This document shows positions 7,137 to 15,569 of a DNA stretch of 19,044 nucleotides, one piece after another. How positions within the stretch are numbered: the stretch's first letter is position 1; each line of letters opens with the position of its first letter. The stretch comes from Acidobacteriaceae bacterium. Its GTDB lineage: Bacteria; Acidobacteriota; Terriglobia; Terriglobales; Acidobacteriaceae. The stretch lies in contig JASHUR010000125.1 of the NCBI GenBank assembly GCA_030039895.1, positions 1 to 19,044 on the forward strand, written 5' to 3'. Under the pieces are notes generated by a model. The model was not told the DNA's origin. It did not search any database and worked only from the letters and a program-made list of their open reading frames with translations. A program made the translations under genes and the position numbers.

Positions 7137-8561
7137 ATGGCAACCAAAGACGTACCAGTCAATGACCCGATGCTCGACCCCGTAACCGGGGAATTTGCGG
7201 TCATTGCGCCTGGACATACCTTCAAGTCGGTCACGGAAGAGGTTTCGCGCATCGTCCTCACGCCGCGCACCCCGCTCGGCTGGTTTTTTGGATTCACGCT
7301 CGCTGGCGGTTTCGTCCTCATGCTGCTGGTTGCGCTCGCATGGCTCTTGGTCAAGGGGCCCGGCATCTGGGCGGTTACCATCCCCGTTGCCTGGGGCTTC
7401 GCCATTGTCAACTTCGTCTGGTGGATCGGTATCGGTCACGCCGGAACCCTCATCTCCGCCATCCTTCTGCTCTTCAAGCAGGGCTGGCGCAACTCCATCA
7501 ACCGCTTTGCCGAAGCGATGACCATCTTCGCCGTCATCTGCGCCGGCATGTTCCCGCTCATTCACGTCGGCCGCCCCTGGCTGGGATACTGGCTTCTGCC
7601 TTATCCCAACACCATGAACGTGTGGCCGCAGTTCCGCTCGCCTCTCATGTGGGATTGCTTCGCCGTATCCACATACGCCACCATATCCGTTGTCTTCTGG
7701 TACATCGGCATGGTTCCCGATCTCGGCACCCTGCGCGACCGAGCGCAGACCCGCCTTGGCCAGTACTTCTACGGGATGCTCGCAATGGGATGGCGCGGCT
7801 CCGTCCGCCATTGGGCGCGGTATGAGACCGCTTCGCTGCTGCTTGCCGGCCTCGCCACTCCGCTGGTGCTCTCCGTGCACACCGTCATCAGCTTCGATTT
7901 CGCAGTGGCCCTGCTGCCCGGCTGGCACACCACCATCTTCCCGCCCTACTTCGTCGCGGGCGCCATCTACTCCGGATTCGCCATGGTCATCACCCTGGCC
8001 ATCCCCATCCGCAAGTTCTATCACCTTGAAGACCTCGTGACCCTGCGCCACATCGACAACATGGGTAAGGTCATGTTGGCTACCGGACTCATCGTCGCTT
8101 ACGGCTACTCAACCGAAGTCTTCATGTCCTACTGCTACTCGGCCAGCCACTGGGAATACTTCATGATGTGGAACCGCATGTTCGGGCCTATCGGCTGGTC
8201 TTATTGGGTCCTCATCACATGCAACATTGCGTTGCCGCAGCTGCTCTGGTCGCGCAAGCTGCGCCGGAGCGTGCCGTTCATGTTCATCATGTCCCTCATC
8301 GTGAACACCGGCATGTGGTTTGAACGTTTCGTGATCGTCATCACCAGTCTCACCCGCGATTACCTCCCGTCTTCCTGGGGAACCTATCGCGCCACCAAAT
8401 GGGACTACGCCACCTTCGCCGGAACTCTGGGGCTGTTCACGTTCCTTTTCTTCCTCTTTATTCGCTTCCTGCCCATGATCCCCATGTCTGAGCTTCGCCT
8501 CATGCTTCCTCAGGCCAAGGTTCACAAGGAAGCCCAACCCATAGCGGAGGCGGGTGACTGA
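7137..8561 (+). CDS. actC: Alternative complex III subunit ActC, NrfD/PsrC-type quinol-site subunit
   Basis: ActC is a polytopic inner-membrane protein of the NrfD/PsrC family and the subunit of ACIII that carries the menaquinol-oxidation site. The 474-residue product begins with a soluble N-terminus of about 45 residues, then a series of membrane helices starting at LGWFFGFTLAGGFVLMLLV (47-65). The conserved block IGIGHAGTLISAILLL (97-112) is followed by H143 in FPLIHVGRPW and D173 in SPLMWDCFAV. By analogy with ACIII structures these are the candidates for quinol binding and deprotonation. A second block FFFLFIRFLPMIP is near the C-terminus. AGAGG lies 8 nt before the ATG. The stop overlaps the actD start by one base (TGATG), so the two are translationally coupled. 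It differs from ActF, the other NrfD-like subunit here, which lacks this H/D pair. Confidence 0.93.
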   Translation: MATKDVPVNDPMLDPVTGEFAVIAPGHTFKSVTEEVSRIVLTPRTPLGWFFGFTLAGGFVLMLLVALAWLLVKGPGIWAVTIPVAWGFAIVNFVWWIGIGHAGTLISAILLLFKQGWRNSINRFAEAMTIFAVICAGMFPLIHVGRPWLGYWLLPYPNTMNVWPQFRSPLMWDCFAVSTYATISVVFWYIGMVPDLGTLRDRAQTRLGQYFYGMLAMGWRGSVRHWARYETASLLLAGLATPLVLSVHTVISFDFAVALLPGWHTTIFPPYFVAGAIYSGFAMVITLAIPIRKFYHLEDLVTLRHIDNMGKVMLATGLIVAYGYSTEVFMSYCYSASHWEYFMMWNRMFGPIGWSYWVLITCNIALPQLLWSRKLRRSVPFMFIMSLIVNTGMWFERFVIVITSLTRDYLPSSWGTYRATKWDYATFAGTLGLFTFLFFLFIRFLPMIPMSELRLMLPQAKVHKEAQPIAEAGD

Positions 8562-9103
8562 TGCCTGTACGCGAAGGAACCTACGGCCTGCTGGCCGAAT
8601 TCGATAGCCCAAGCCAGCTCGTTCGCGCCGCCGATGGCGCTTACCAAGCCGGTTACCGGCGTATGGACTGCTACACGCCGTATCCGGTTGAGGAGGCCGC
8701 CGCGGCCATCGGCTTCCACAAAAACACCGTGTCGCTCGTTTGCCTCATCGGCGGGCTGCTTGGCCTGGCCACCATGTTCGGCCTGGAAACCTGGATCTCC
8801 GTCTGGGCCTTTCCGCTCAACATCGCGGGCCGTCCCTACTTCTCGTGGGTCGCCTTCGCCGTCCCGGCCTATGAGTGGACCATTCTCTACGCCGGCCTCT
8901 CAGCCGCCTTCGGAATGCTCTTTCTCAACGGTCTGCCGCAGCTCTACCACCCTCTGTTCAACGCACCCAACTTTCGCAGCGGCGCAACGACTGACAAGTT
9001 TTTCCTTTGCCTGGAGTCGACCGACCCCAAGTTCGACCTGACCGAGACACGAGGATTCCTCGACCGTTACACGCCGGTCTCCGTAGTGGAGGTGGAGTAT
9101 TAA
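8561..9103 (+). CDS. actD: Alternative complex III subunit ActD (DUF3341)
   Basis: ActD is a small membrane subunit of ACIII. The 180-residue protein matches the DUF3341 layout: a cytoplasmic N-terminal domain with GLLAEFDSPSQLVRAAD (9-25) and YTPYPVEEA (38-46), then two membrane helices at about 56-76 and 104-125, and a C-terminal domain containing FFLCLESTDPKFD. No heme or metal motif is present. Its role in characterised complexes is structural, on the cytoplasmic side. GGAGG (8546-8550) precedes the ATG by 10 nt, and the start codon shares a base with the actC stop. Confidence 0.92.
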   Translation: MPVREGTYGLLAEFDSPSQLVRAADGAYQAGYRRMDCYTPYPVEEAAAAIGFHKNTVSLVCLIGGLLGLATMFGLETWISVWAFPLNIAGRPYFSWVAFAVPAYEWTILYAGLSAAFGMLFLNGLPQLYHPLFNAPNFRSGATTDKFFLCLESTDPKFDLTETRGFLDRYTPVSVVEVEY

Positions 9104-9107
9104 CCCG

Positions 9108-9884
9108 ATGAAGACCTTCCGGAAACACTCCTCGCGCCTGCTTGCTCTCGGCTCTGCCGCGGCCCTGCTGCTCATCGCCGGCTGCCGCCAGGATATGCAG
9201 AACCAGCCCAAGATGGTTCCGCAGCGCGGCTCCTCTATGTTCGCAGACCATCGCTCCGCGCGGCCGCAGGTCGTCGGCACCGTCGCCCGCGGCCAGCTCT
9301 ACGAAGATCAGTACTTCTACACCGGCCTCATCGACGGCAAAGAGCAGAACGCCATGCCGTTCCCTGTCACGCTTGAAGTTCTCGAACGCGGACAGGAGCG
9401 CTTCAATGTCTACTGCACGCCCTGCCACTCCCGCGTGGGCAATGGAGACGGCATGATCGTCCAGCGCGGCTACAAGCCCGCCGGAAATTACCACGACCCG
9501 ACCCGGCTCGCTCAGCCCCTGAGCCACTACTTCTATGTCATGACCAACGGCTACGGCGCCATGCCCAACTACTCCGCACAAGTCACCCCCATCGACCGCT
9601 GGGCCATCGCCGCCTACATCCGTGCCCTGCAATTGAGCCAGAACGCTACCATCGCCGACGTCCCTACGGGCGTCCAGGTACAGAACCTTAAGGACATTGC
9701 AATCAAAGAAGGCCTCCCCGCCAGCTATGCCGGCCCGTGGCCCATTGCTGAAGACACAGACGCAAACGCCGAACCGCATACTGCAATCTATGCAGGAGCT
9801 CCGGGCCTGGGAGGTCCGTCAACCAGTCAGCCAGTCAAAGCTGCCGAGACCAGAGTCGCGGGTAAGAGGCCCGCGTCGCATTAA
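9108..9884 (+). CDS. actE: Alternative complex III subunit ActE, monoheme cytochrome c lipoprotein
   Basis: ActE is the monoheme cytochrome c subunit of ACIII and a likely exit point for electrons. The 258-residue precursor has a signal peptide ending in the lipobox LIAGC (C26), so it should be a lipid-anchored periplasmic protein. The heme motif is CTPCH (103-107), and M152 in GAMPNYS is the likely sixth ligand. The region after about residue 180 is a low-complexity Ala/Pro/Gly-rich tail with no recognised domain. GGAGG at 9088-9092 and GGAG at 9094-9097 precede the ATG, which is only 4 nt past the actD stop. One heme, the lipobox and the position after actD together identify it as actE. Confidence 0.92.
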   Translation: MKTFRKHSSRLLALGSAAALLLIAGCRQDMQNQPKMVPQRGSSMFADHRSARPQVVGTVARGQLYEDQYFYTGLIDGKEQNAMPFPVTLEVLERGQERFNVYCTPCHSRVGNGDGMIVQRGYKPAGNYHDPTRLAQPLSHYFYVMTNGYGAMPNYSAQVTPIDRWAIAAYIRALQLSQNATIADVPTGVQVQNLKDIAIKEGLPASYAGPWPIAEDTDANAEPHTAIYAGAPGLGGPSTSQPVKAAETRVAGKRPASH

Positions 9885-9902
9885 GGAGTGCAGAAACAAG
9901 GC

Positions 9903-11201
9903 ATGGCACAACACTCGAATTCGGAACATCACGCGAAGACACTGCCCGCTGATCTGAGCGCTCCGGCATTCGTCGATACATGGCGTACCCGCGCCCTGAT
10001 CATCGGCTGTATCTTTCTTGCCCTCGCCATCATTCTCGGCTTCCTCAGTGGCGATCACTGGAGCCACTTCCTCCGTGCCTGGCTCCACGGCTACATGATC
10101 TGCTTCGGCTTCTGCTGCGGCGGCATGGCGCTGCTTATGGTTCAGTACCTCTCCGGCGGCAAGTGGGGACTGATCATCCGCCGTCCGCTCGAAGCCATGA
10201 CCCGCACACTGCCTCTTGTCTTCCTCTATTTCCTCCCCGTCGGCATCTTCGGCATGACCTTCGGCCGTCTCTACATCTGGTCTAAATATGCTGACTGGGC
10301 CACCGCGCTCAAAGAGCACCTGATCACCATTGATCAGGCCCACGCCATCCACTTCAAGCACGCCATCCTCAACCCCGTGGGCTTCTGGTGTACTTCGCTC
10401 GTTGTTTTCACCATCATCGGGACCTACGTCTTCTTCCTCAACAAACTCTCGCTCAAGCGCGACGCCGACCCCGAGCCCAACTTCCGGTACTGGCAGGTCA
10501 AGTTTGAGAACATCAGCGGATTTGGCGTCCTGCTCTATGCCATCATGCTCTTCATCAGCGTCATTTATTGGGTCATGTCACTCGACCCCAACTGGTACTC
10601 CACCGTTTACGGATTTCAATTCCTGGTCGGCGAAGCTTACGGAGTGTTGGCGCTCTCCATCCTCACGCTCATCGCACTTTCCAAGGCCGACCCCATCAAA
10701 AGCACCTTTCGCGTGACCGAGCAGCACGACATGGGCAAGCTCTGCTTCGCCTTCGTCATGCTCAATATCTATCTCGCCTTCGGGGCCTTCCTGATCATCT
10801 GGTCCGGCAACTCCCCTGAAGAGATTCCCTGGTACCTCGATCGCATCCGCGGCGGATGGGGCGTCATCGCCACACTTGACTTCGTCTTCCACTGGCTGCT
10901 GCCCTTTACGCTGCTGCTTTCCGCCAACCTCAAGCGCATCAAGTCGCGCCTTGCCGTTGTCTGTTGCATCATGATCTTCGCCCGTTACTGGGATATGTTC
11001 TGGCTCATCGAGCCCAACTTTAAGGATGCTGCACGTAACCTTCACTTCAGCATCGGCATCCTTGAGTATGCCACCCTGCCTGTTGCCATGATTTCGTTCT
11101 GGATGGCCTACTACTTCACGCAGCTTAAGAAGCGGCCGCTCATCGCCGTCAATGACCCGCACCTCCCGCAGATTCTGGAGCCCGAACATGCACACGCCTA
11201 A
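9903..11201 (+). CDS. actF: Alternative complex III subunit ActF, second NrfD-like membrane subunit
   Basis: ActF is the second large polytopic subunit of ACIII, a paralogue of ActC without a proven quinol site; it is thought to help in scaffolding or proton movement. The 432-residue product has a soluble N-terminus of about 28 residues, then helices beginning at ALIIGCIFLALAIILGFLSG (31-50), with further recognisable segments LLYAIMLFISVIYWVMS and LCFAFVMLNIYLAFGAFLIIW. Conserved residues include the WSHFLRAWLHGYMIC block (53-67). The ATG at 9903 is preferred; an in-frame GTG at 9888 overlaps the only GGAG site (9885-9888) and would leave no spacing, but the 14-nt spacing to 9903 is longer than ideal. 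The stop overlaps the start of the next gene by 14 nt. Confidence 0.92.
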   Translation: MAQHSNSEHHAKTLPADLSAPAFVDTWRTRALIIGCIFLALAIILGFLSGDHWSHFLRAWLHGYMICFGFCCGGMALLMVQYLSGGKWGLIIRRPLEAMTRTLPLVFLYFLPVGIFGMTFGRLYIWSKYADWATALKEHLITIDQAHAIHFKHAILNPVGFWCTSLVVFTIIGTYVFFLNKLSLKRDADPEPNFRYWQVKFENISGFGVLLYAIMLFISVIYWVMSLDPNWYSTVYGFQFLVGEAYGVLALSILTLIALSKADPIKSTFRVTEQHDMGKLCFAFVMLNIYLAFGAFLIIWSGNSPEEIPWYLDRIRGGWGVIATLDFVFHWLLPFTLLLSANLKRIKSRLAVVCCIMIFARYWDMFWLIEPNFKDAARNLHFSIGILEYATLPVAMISFWMAYYFTQLKKRPLIAVNDPHLPQILEPEHAHA

Positions 11202-11814
11202 TCCGCACGAGTCGAAAAACAAAGAAAGCTCGATACGTGAAGGCTACGAAGTCACCGACGTCAGCGTCTCCGGCATCGTCGTGTTCCTCGTCGGCCTGTT
11301 CATCTCCGTCGGCGTCTTCTTTGTCTTCTGCTTCGGAATGGGCAAGGTCATCAACAACGCGCTCATCAAGCGTGACGGCCCGCCCGACAAATGGCACGCC
11401 GCGCAACAGCCCGAAGAATTCGAGAACATGCAGTCCAATCCAGCAGGCGAGCAAAAGCAGTTGCAGCAGCTTACCCAGAGCTTCCCAACTCCGCGCCTGC
11501 AAAACGACAACGGCGATCAGGATCTGGTCGATCTCCACCACCGTGAGGACCTTCTGCTCGATCACTACAGCTGGGTCAACGAGTCGCAGGGCAAGGTACG
11601 GATCCCCATTCAGCGCGCCATGGAGTTGATCGCCCAGCGCGGCCTGCCCGTCGAAACCCAGACTGGACCCAAAGAGCCGCTCATGTTCGGTGATTCGGTT
11701 CCAACCATTCGGGTTCCGCTCACCAACGGATTCGCACGCACCACCTTTGAGCAGGAAGAGGAGACCGGCTCCAAGCTCCCCGGCGAACAGGTGTCCACCA
11801 ATGCAAATAGATAA
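11188..11814 (+). CDS. Single-helix protein of unknown function in the ACIII-caa3 operon
   Basis: This gene has no function I can name. The 208-residue product starts with about 28 polar residues, then one strong membrane helix (about 29-50, GIVVFLVGLFISVGVFFVFC), and a hydrophilic remainder of about 155 residues. The helix lacks a cleavage site and reads as an anchor. After a Gln-rich stretch (72-96) comes a conserved-looking block LDHYSWVNESQGKVRIPIQR (124-143) followed by AMELIAQRGLPV; similar blocks occur in small proteins of ACIII/cytochrome oxidase operons, as far as I recall. No heme, Cys pair or metal motif is visible. The ATG at 11188 has GGAG 7 nt upstream and overlaps actF by 14 nt, so it is translationally coupled. 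An in-frame ATG at 11152 inside actF is less likely. It could be a linker, assembly factor or accessory subunit of the supercomplex. Confidence 0.8.
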   Translation: MHTPNPHESKNKESSIREGYEVTDVSVSGIVVFLVGLFISVGVFFVFCFGMGKVINNALIKRDGPPDKWHAAQQPEEFENMQSNPAGEQKQLQQLTQSFPTPRLQNDNGDQDLVDLHHREDLLLDHYSWVNESQGKVRIPIQRAMELIAQRGLPVETQTGPKEPLMFGDSVPTIRVPLTNGFARTTFEQEEETGSKLPGEQVSTNANR

Positions 11815-11908
11815 TGATTAGAGCAGCAGACAAACAGTAAGAAGAGGGAGCCAGAAGAACTCGGCAGTAGAGCAAGAGAAAGCAGGCAGGGAACGGGTTT
11901 TAGCGGTT
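11815..11908 (+). promoter_or_regulatory. Purine-rich spacer upstream of sco
   Basis: A 94-nt gap with a strong bias to A and G through most of its length. No convincing -10/-35 pair or terminator is seen. AGGGAA at 11888-11893 is the nearest ribosome-site-like sequence, about 15 nt before the sco ATG, so translation may start weakly or depend on the unstructured leader. Confidence 0.35.
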
Positions 11909-12811
11909 ATGAACAAACTGGTGACAATTCGGAGAGTGGCCCTCGGCTTCACCCTTTTAGCCCTCGGCCTCTGCGGCGCAGCCAGCATGTGCGCACAGGT
12001 CACCGACTGGGGCCAGAAGGAAGCCGGCCCCATCCGCGACGTGACCCCCCAGCTCATCAAGCGCGTCCAGATCACGCAAAATCTCAACCACCAGATTCCC
12101 CTGAACGTGCCCTTCCGCGACTCCACAGGCAAGACCGTCACCCTCGGCGACTACTTCGGCAAAAAGCCCGCCATTCTGGCCATGGTCTACTACCGCTGCA
12201 AAATGCTTTGCCCCGAGGAAATGGATGGCATTGTCGGCGCGCTGATGATGGTCAAGTTCGATCCCGGCAAAGACTTTAACGTCATCTTCGTCAGCATTGA
12301 CCCGACCGAGACTCCAGAGCTTGCGGCCAGCGAAAAGGCCCTCTATCTCAAGCGCTACGGCCGCCCTTGGACCGCGGATGGCTGGCACTTCCTCACCGGC
12401 CCGCAGTCCTCTATTGATGCTCTCGCCAAGGCCACAGGTTTCGGCTATACACGCGTGCCTGGCCCAGACGGCAAAATGACGCAGTTTGCCCACGCCAGCT
12501 CCGTCGAGCTGGTCACTCCCTCCGGGAAGCTGGCCCAATATTATCTAGGCGTCGAGTATTCGCCGCGCGACATCCAGCTCGGCCTAGTCGAAGCCTCCAA
12601 CGGACAAATCGGCTCCATCGTCGACGACATTCTCACTTACTGCTATCGCTACAATCCACTGCTTAACCGACACGATCTGCTTATTGCGCGCATCGTGCAG
12701 GCAGGCTGTCTTCTCACAATGTTGATTCTTGGAACCTACATGGTAGTCAATTTTCGGCGTGATGTTCGGAACGGGCGTATTCAGGCCGCCCGCAAATCGG
12801 CAAACGGGTAA
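11909..12811 (+). CDS. sco: SCO1/SenC/PrrC-family copper chaperone with C-terminal membrane anchor
   Basis: SCO proteins have a thioredoxin fold, bind copper and help build the CuA centre of cytochrome oxidase subunit II on the periplasmic side. The 300-residue product has a signal sequence (about 8-29), a core domain beginning near 62, the copper motif CKMLC (C97, C101) in VYYRCKMLCPEEM and the distal ligand H195 in QFAHASSVEL. VIFVSIDPTETPE (125-137) is the usual SCO strand-loop. Unlike classical SCO1, which has only an N-terminal anchor, this one also has a C-terminal helix (about 259-281) followed by a basic tail. Two more cysteines (C245, C267) lie in or before that helix. It is 8 nt upstream of coxB, matching its role in maturing that subunit. 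Thiol reductase activity is a possible alternative. Confidence 0.9.
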   Translation: MNKLVTIRRVALGFTLLALGLCGAASMCAQVTDWGQKEAGPIRDVTPQLIKRVQITQNLNHQIPLNVPFRDSTGKTVTLGDYFGKKPAILAMVYYRCKMLCPEEMDGIVGALMMVKFDPGKDFNVIFVSIDPTETPELAASEKALYLKRYGRPWTADGWHFLTGPQSSIDALAKATGFGYTRVPGPDGKMTQFAHASSVELVTPSGKLAQYYLGVEYSPRDIQLGLVEASNGQIGSIVDDILTYCYRYNPLLNRHDLLIARIVQAGCLLTMLILGTYMVVNFRRDVRNGRIQAARKSANG

Positions 12812-12819
12812 AGGGAACG

Positions 12820-13911
12820 ATGCATTATTTCATCAGTCCGGTACTTTGGCAGTTTCTCGTTAAGTGGCTCACGCACTTCGAGCTCTTCCCGCCCGAAGCG
12901 TCGTCGATCGCTCCCTACGCGGATGCCCTCTACTTCTTTCTCGTCTTCATCTCGATCATCGGGATGGTCGCGGTCGCCGCCCTGGTCGTCGGCTTCTCGG
13001 TCGTCTATCGCCAGGAGCGCCACCCCGTAGCCACACAGATCGAAGGCTCCACGCTGCTTGAGGCAACCTGGACCATCATCCCGCTCGCCCTCTTCATGAT
13101 CTGCTTCGTCTGGGGCGCGCTGCTTTACTTCCGCATCTACAACCCGCCGACCAATGCCCTCGACATGTATGTCGTCGGCAAACAGTGGATGTGGAAGATC
13201 GAGCATCCCGGCGGCCAGCATGAAATTGACGCCCTGCACGTTCCCATCGGGCGCCCTGTCCAGCTCACCATGATCTCGCAGGACGTATTCCATAGCTTTT
13301 CCATCCCCGCATTCCGCGTAAAGCGCGAGGTCATTCCGGGCCGCTATACCACGGTATGGTTTACCGCCACCAAGCCCGGCAGGTACCACCTGTTCTGCAC
13401 CCAGTACTGCGGCACGCTCCATTCCCAGATGATCGGCTGGGTCTACGCCATGACGCCCGACGACTATCAGAAGTGGCTGGCCAGCTCGACCAGCGGCTCC
13501 TCACTCGCCCAGAACGGCGAGCGGCTCTTCGCCAGCCTCGGCTGCAACTCCTGTCACTCAGGCGAGGCCTCCGCCCGCGGCCCCAACCTCGCCGCAGTCT
13601 ACGGAACCCGCATCCAGCTTGCCAACGGGTCCTATACTACTGTTAATGACGCCTTCCTGCGGAACGCGATCCTTAACCCAGCCGTGAACGTCACCGCCGG
13701 ATACGCGCCTATTATGCCGACCTATCAAGGCCAGATCAGTGAAGATGGATTGATCGATCTCGTGGAATACATCAAGCATCTCCACAACAATGAACGAGTT
13801 CAGCAAACACTGAACACCACCCAGGTGCAGAGTTCCGTTCCCGCACCTGGCGCAGGCAGCATAGCGCAGCCTCAAACGTCGCATTCAGCGTCGAGGATGG
13901 TGAATCAATGA
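12820..13911 (+). CDS. coxB: Cytochrome c oxidase subunit II with fused cytochrome c (caa3 type)
   Basis: Subunit II takes electrons from cytochrome c into the dinuclear CuA centre. The 363-residue protein has two membrane helices (about 36-62 and 83-105), then the CuA domain with ligands H158, C193, C197, H201 and M204 in VFHSF and LFCTQYCGTLHSQM. The electron-entry tryptophan block KQWMWKIEH (121-129) is present. A C-terminal cytochrome c domain is fused on, with CNSCH (242-246) and M299 as likely sixth ligand, making this a caa3-type enzyme. After about residue 328 comes a Ser/Gln/Thr-rich tail. No cleavable signal is apparent at the start. AAAGGGAA lies just before the ATG, 8 nt past the sco stop. 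It overlaps coxA by 4 nt (ATGA). Also called ctaC. Confidence 0.95.
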   Translation: MHYFISPVLWQFLVKWLTHFELFPPEASSIAPYADALYFFLVFISIIGMVAVAALVVGFSVVYRQERHPVATQIEGSTLLEATWTIIPLALFMICFVWGALLYFRIYNPPTNALDMYVVGKQWMWKIEHPGGQHEIDALHVPIGRPVQLTMISQDVFHSFSIPAFRVKREVIPGRYTTVWFTATKPGRYHLFCTQYCGTLHSQMIGWVYAMTPDDYQKWLASSTSGSSLAQNGERLFASLGCNSCHSGEASARGPNLAAVYGTRIQLANGSYTTVNDAFLRNAILNPAVNVTAGYAPIMPTYQGQISEDGLIDLVEYIKHLHNNERVQQTLNTTQVQSSVPAPGAGSIAQPQTSHSASRMVNQ

Positions 13912-15569
13912 GTACAATCGTCAGTCTTCCCGACCAGTCCACGGCAACGCTACCCAAGCGGACGTACATCAACAATGAGTACGGCCTCAAAAGCTGGCTG
14001 CTCACCGGTGATCACAAGCGTATCGCGATCCTCTACCTGATCTCGATTACCTTCTTCTTTTTCATCGGTGGCGCCATGGCCGGTCTCATCCGCCTGGAGC
14101 TGCTCACGCCGCAGACCGACCTCGTCGCTGCCGATACCTACAACAAGCTGTTCACCATGCACGGCATCATCATGATCTTCCTGTTTCTGGTGCCGTCCGT
14201 TCCCGCCACCATCGGGAACTTCCTCATTCCCATCATGGTCGGCGCCAAAGATCTTGCCTTCCCCAAAATCAATCTGCTGAGCTGGTACCTCTACATCGTC
14301 GGTGGCGGCCTGGTCCTCGCGGCCCTGATCTGCGGCGGCGTCGATACCGGCTGGACCTTCACTACCCCCCTCAGCACGCACTACCTGAATACCCACGTCA
14401 TCACCGCTGGAATGGCGATATTTGTCGCCGGTTTCAGTTCCATCTTTACTGGACTCAACTTCATCGTCACCATCCACCGCATGCGTGCGCCAGGCATGAC
14501 CTGGTTCCGCCTGCCGCTATTCGTCTGGTCGCACTACGCCGCCTCCATCCTCATGGTGCTCGGCACGCCCGTTCTCGCCATCACCCTGGTTCTGGTCATC
14601 CTTGAGCGCACCATCGGAATCGGCGTCTTCGATCCGACCAAGGGAGGCGATCCGCTGCTCTTCCAGCACCTCTTCTGGTTCTACTCGCACCCCGCCGTCT
14701 ACATCATGATTCTTCCCGGCATGGGCGTCATCTCCGAGGTCATTAGTACCTTCTCGCGCAAGCGCGTCTTCGGGTACACCGCCGTCGCCTTCTCATCCGT
14801 CGCCATCGCCGTCTTCGGCTTCTTCGTCTGGGCGCACCACATGTTCATCATGGGCGTCTCCAACTACTCTGCTTTGGTTTTCTCGCTGTTAACCATGCTG
14901 GTTGCCGTGCCTTCGGCCATCAAGATCTTCAACTGGGCTGCCACTCTCTATAAAGGTTCCATCACGTTTGAGACGCCCATGCTCTATGCCTTCGGCTTCA
15001 TGGGCTTGTTCACCATCGGCGGCCTCACCGGCGTCTTCCTCGGCTCGCTCGGAATGGATATCCACCTTACCGAAACCTACTTCGTCGTGGCCCACTTCCA
15101 CTTCGTCATGGTCGGTGGCATGCTTATGGCCTTCCTCGCCGGGGTCCACTTCTGGTGGCCCAAGATGACCGGCCGCATGTATCCCGAAGGGCTCTCCAAG
15201 CTCGCCGCCGGTACGACCTTCATCGGATTTATCCTCACCTTCTTTCCACAGTTCATCGTTGGATACCTCGGCATGCCGCGCCGCTACGCCGCCTATCCGC
15301 CGGAGTTCCAGGTGCTCAACGTCCTCTCTACCGCCGGGGCCTCAGTCCTCGGCATCGGCTACCTACTACCCATCCTCTATCTCACCTGGTCGCTGAAATA
15401 CGGCAAGATTGCAGGGAACAATCCCTGGCAGGCCACCGGGCTTGAATGGCAGATCCAATCTCCGCCGCTGACAGAAAACTTTGTGGAAACGCCGGTCGTC
15501 GACTACGAGGCTTACGACTACGAATGGCTGGCAAACAAGACGAAACACGAGGTGCAGACCGTTGGATAG
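13908..15569 (+). CDS. coxA: Cytochrome c oxidase subunit I, A2-type heme-copper oxygen reductase
   Basis: Subunit I is the catalytic and proton-pumping core that reduces O2. All six metal-binding histidines are visible: H85 and H398 for low-spin heme a, H396 for heme a3, and H261, H310, H311 for CuB. Y265, four residues after H261, is the tyrosine expected to be cross-linked. The helix VI motif reads YSHPAVY (259-265) instead of HPEVY, so the D-channel glutamate is missing and the YS motif replaces it; this defines the A2 subgroup, as in Rhodothermus marinus and Thermus caa3 oxidases. D115 in VGAKDLAFPK marks the D-channel entrance, and K339 (VPSAIKIFNW) is the K-channel lysine. Length is 553 residues with about 12 helices. 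The start overlaps coxB (ATGA). Also called ctaD. Confidence 0.96.
   Translation: MSTIVSLPDQSTATLPKRTYINNEYGLKSWLLTGDHKRIAILYLISITFFFFIGGAMAGLIRLELLTPQTDLVAADTYNKLFTMHGIIMIFLFLVPSVPATIGNFLIPIMVGAKDLAFPKINLLSWYLYIVGGGLVLAALICGGVDTGWTFTTPLSTHYLNTHVITAGMAIFVAGFSSIFTGLNFIVTIHRMRAPGMTWFRLPLFVWSHYAASILMVLGTPVLAITLVLVILERTIGIGVFDPTKGGDPLLFQHLFWFYSHPAVYIMILPGMGVISEVISTFSRKRVFGYTAVAFSSVAIAVFGFFVWAHHMFIMGVSNYSALVFSLLTMLVAVPSAIKIFNWAATLYKGSITFETPMLYAFGFMGLFTIGGLTGVFLGSLGMDIHLTETYFVVAHFHFVMVGGMLMAFLAGVHFWWPKMTGRMYPEGLSKLAAGTTFIGFILTFFPQFIVGYLGMPRRYAAYPPEFQVLNVLSTAGASVLGIGYLLPILYLTWSLKYGKIAGNNPWQATGLEWQIQSPPLTENFVETPVVDYEAYDYEWLANKTKHEVQTVG

Noticed and set aside
7023..8051. Antisense open frame (342 codons) opposite actC
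   Set aside because: Low-complexity acidic and glycine-rich product, opposite a clear NrfD-family gene.
11152..11187. Upstream ATG for the single-helix protein
   Set aside because: Would overlap actF by 50 nt and lacks a site as good as GGAG at 11177-11180 for the ATG at 11188.
15481..15561. Upstream ATG for coxC
   Set aside because: It lies well inside coxA and adds an atypical basic segment; the TTG at 15562 has a well-spaced ribosome site.
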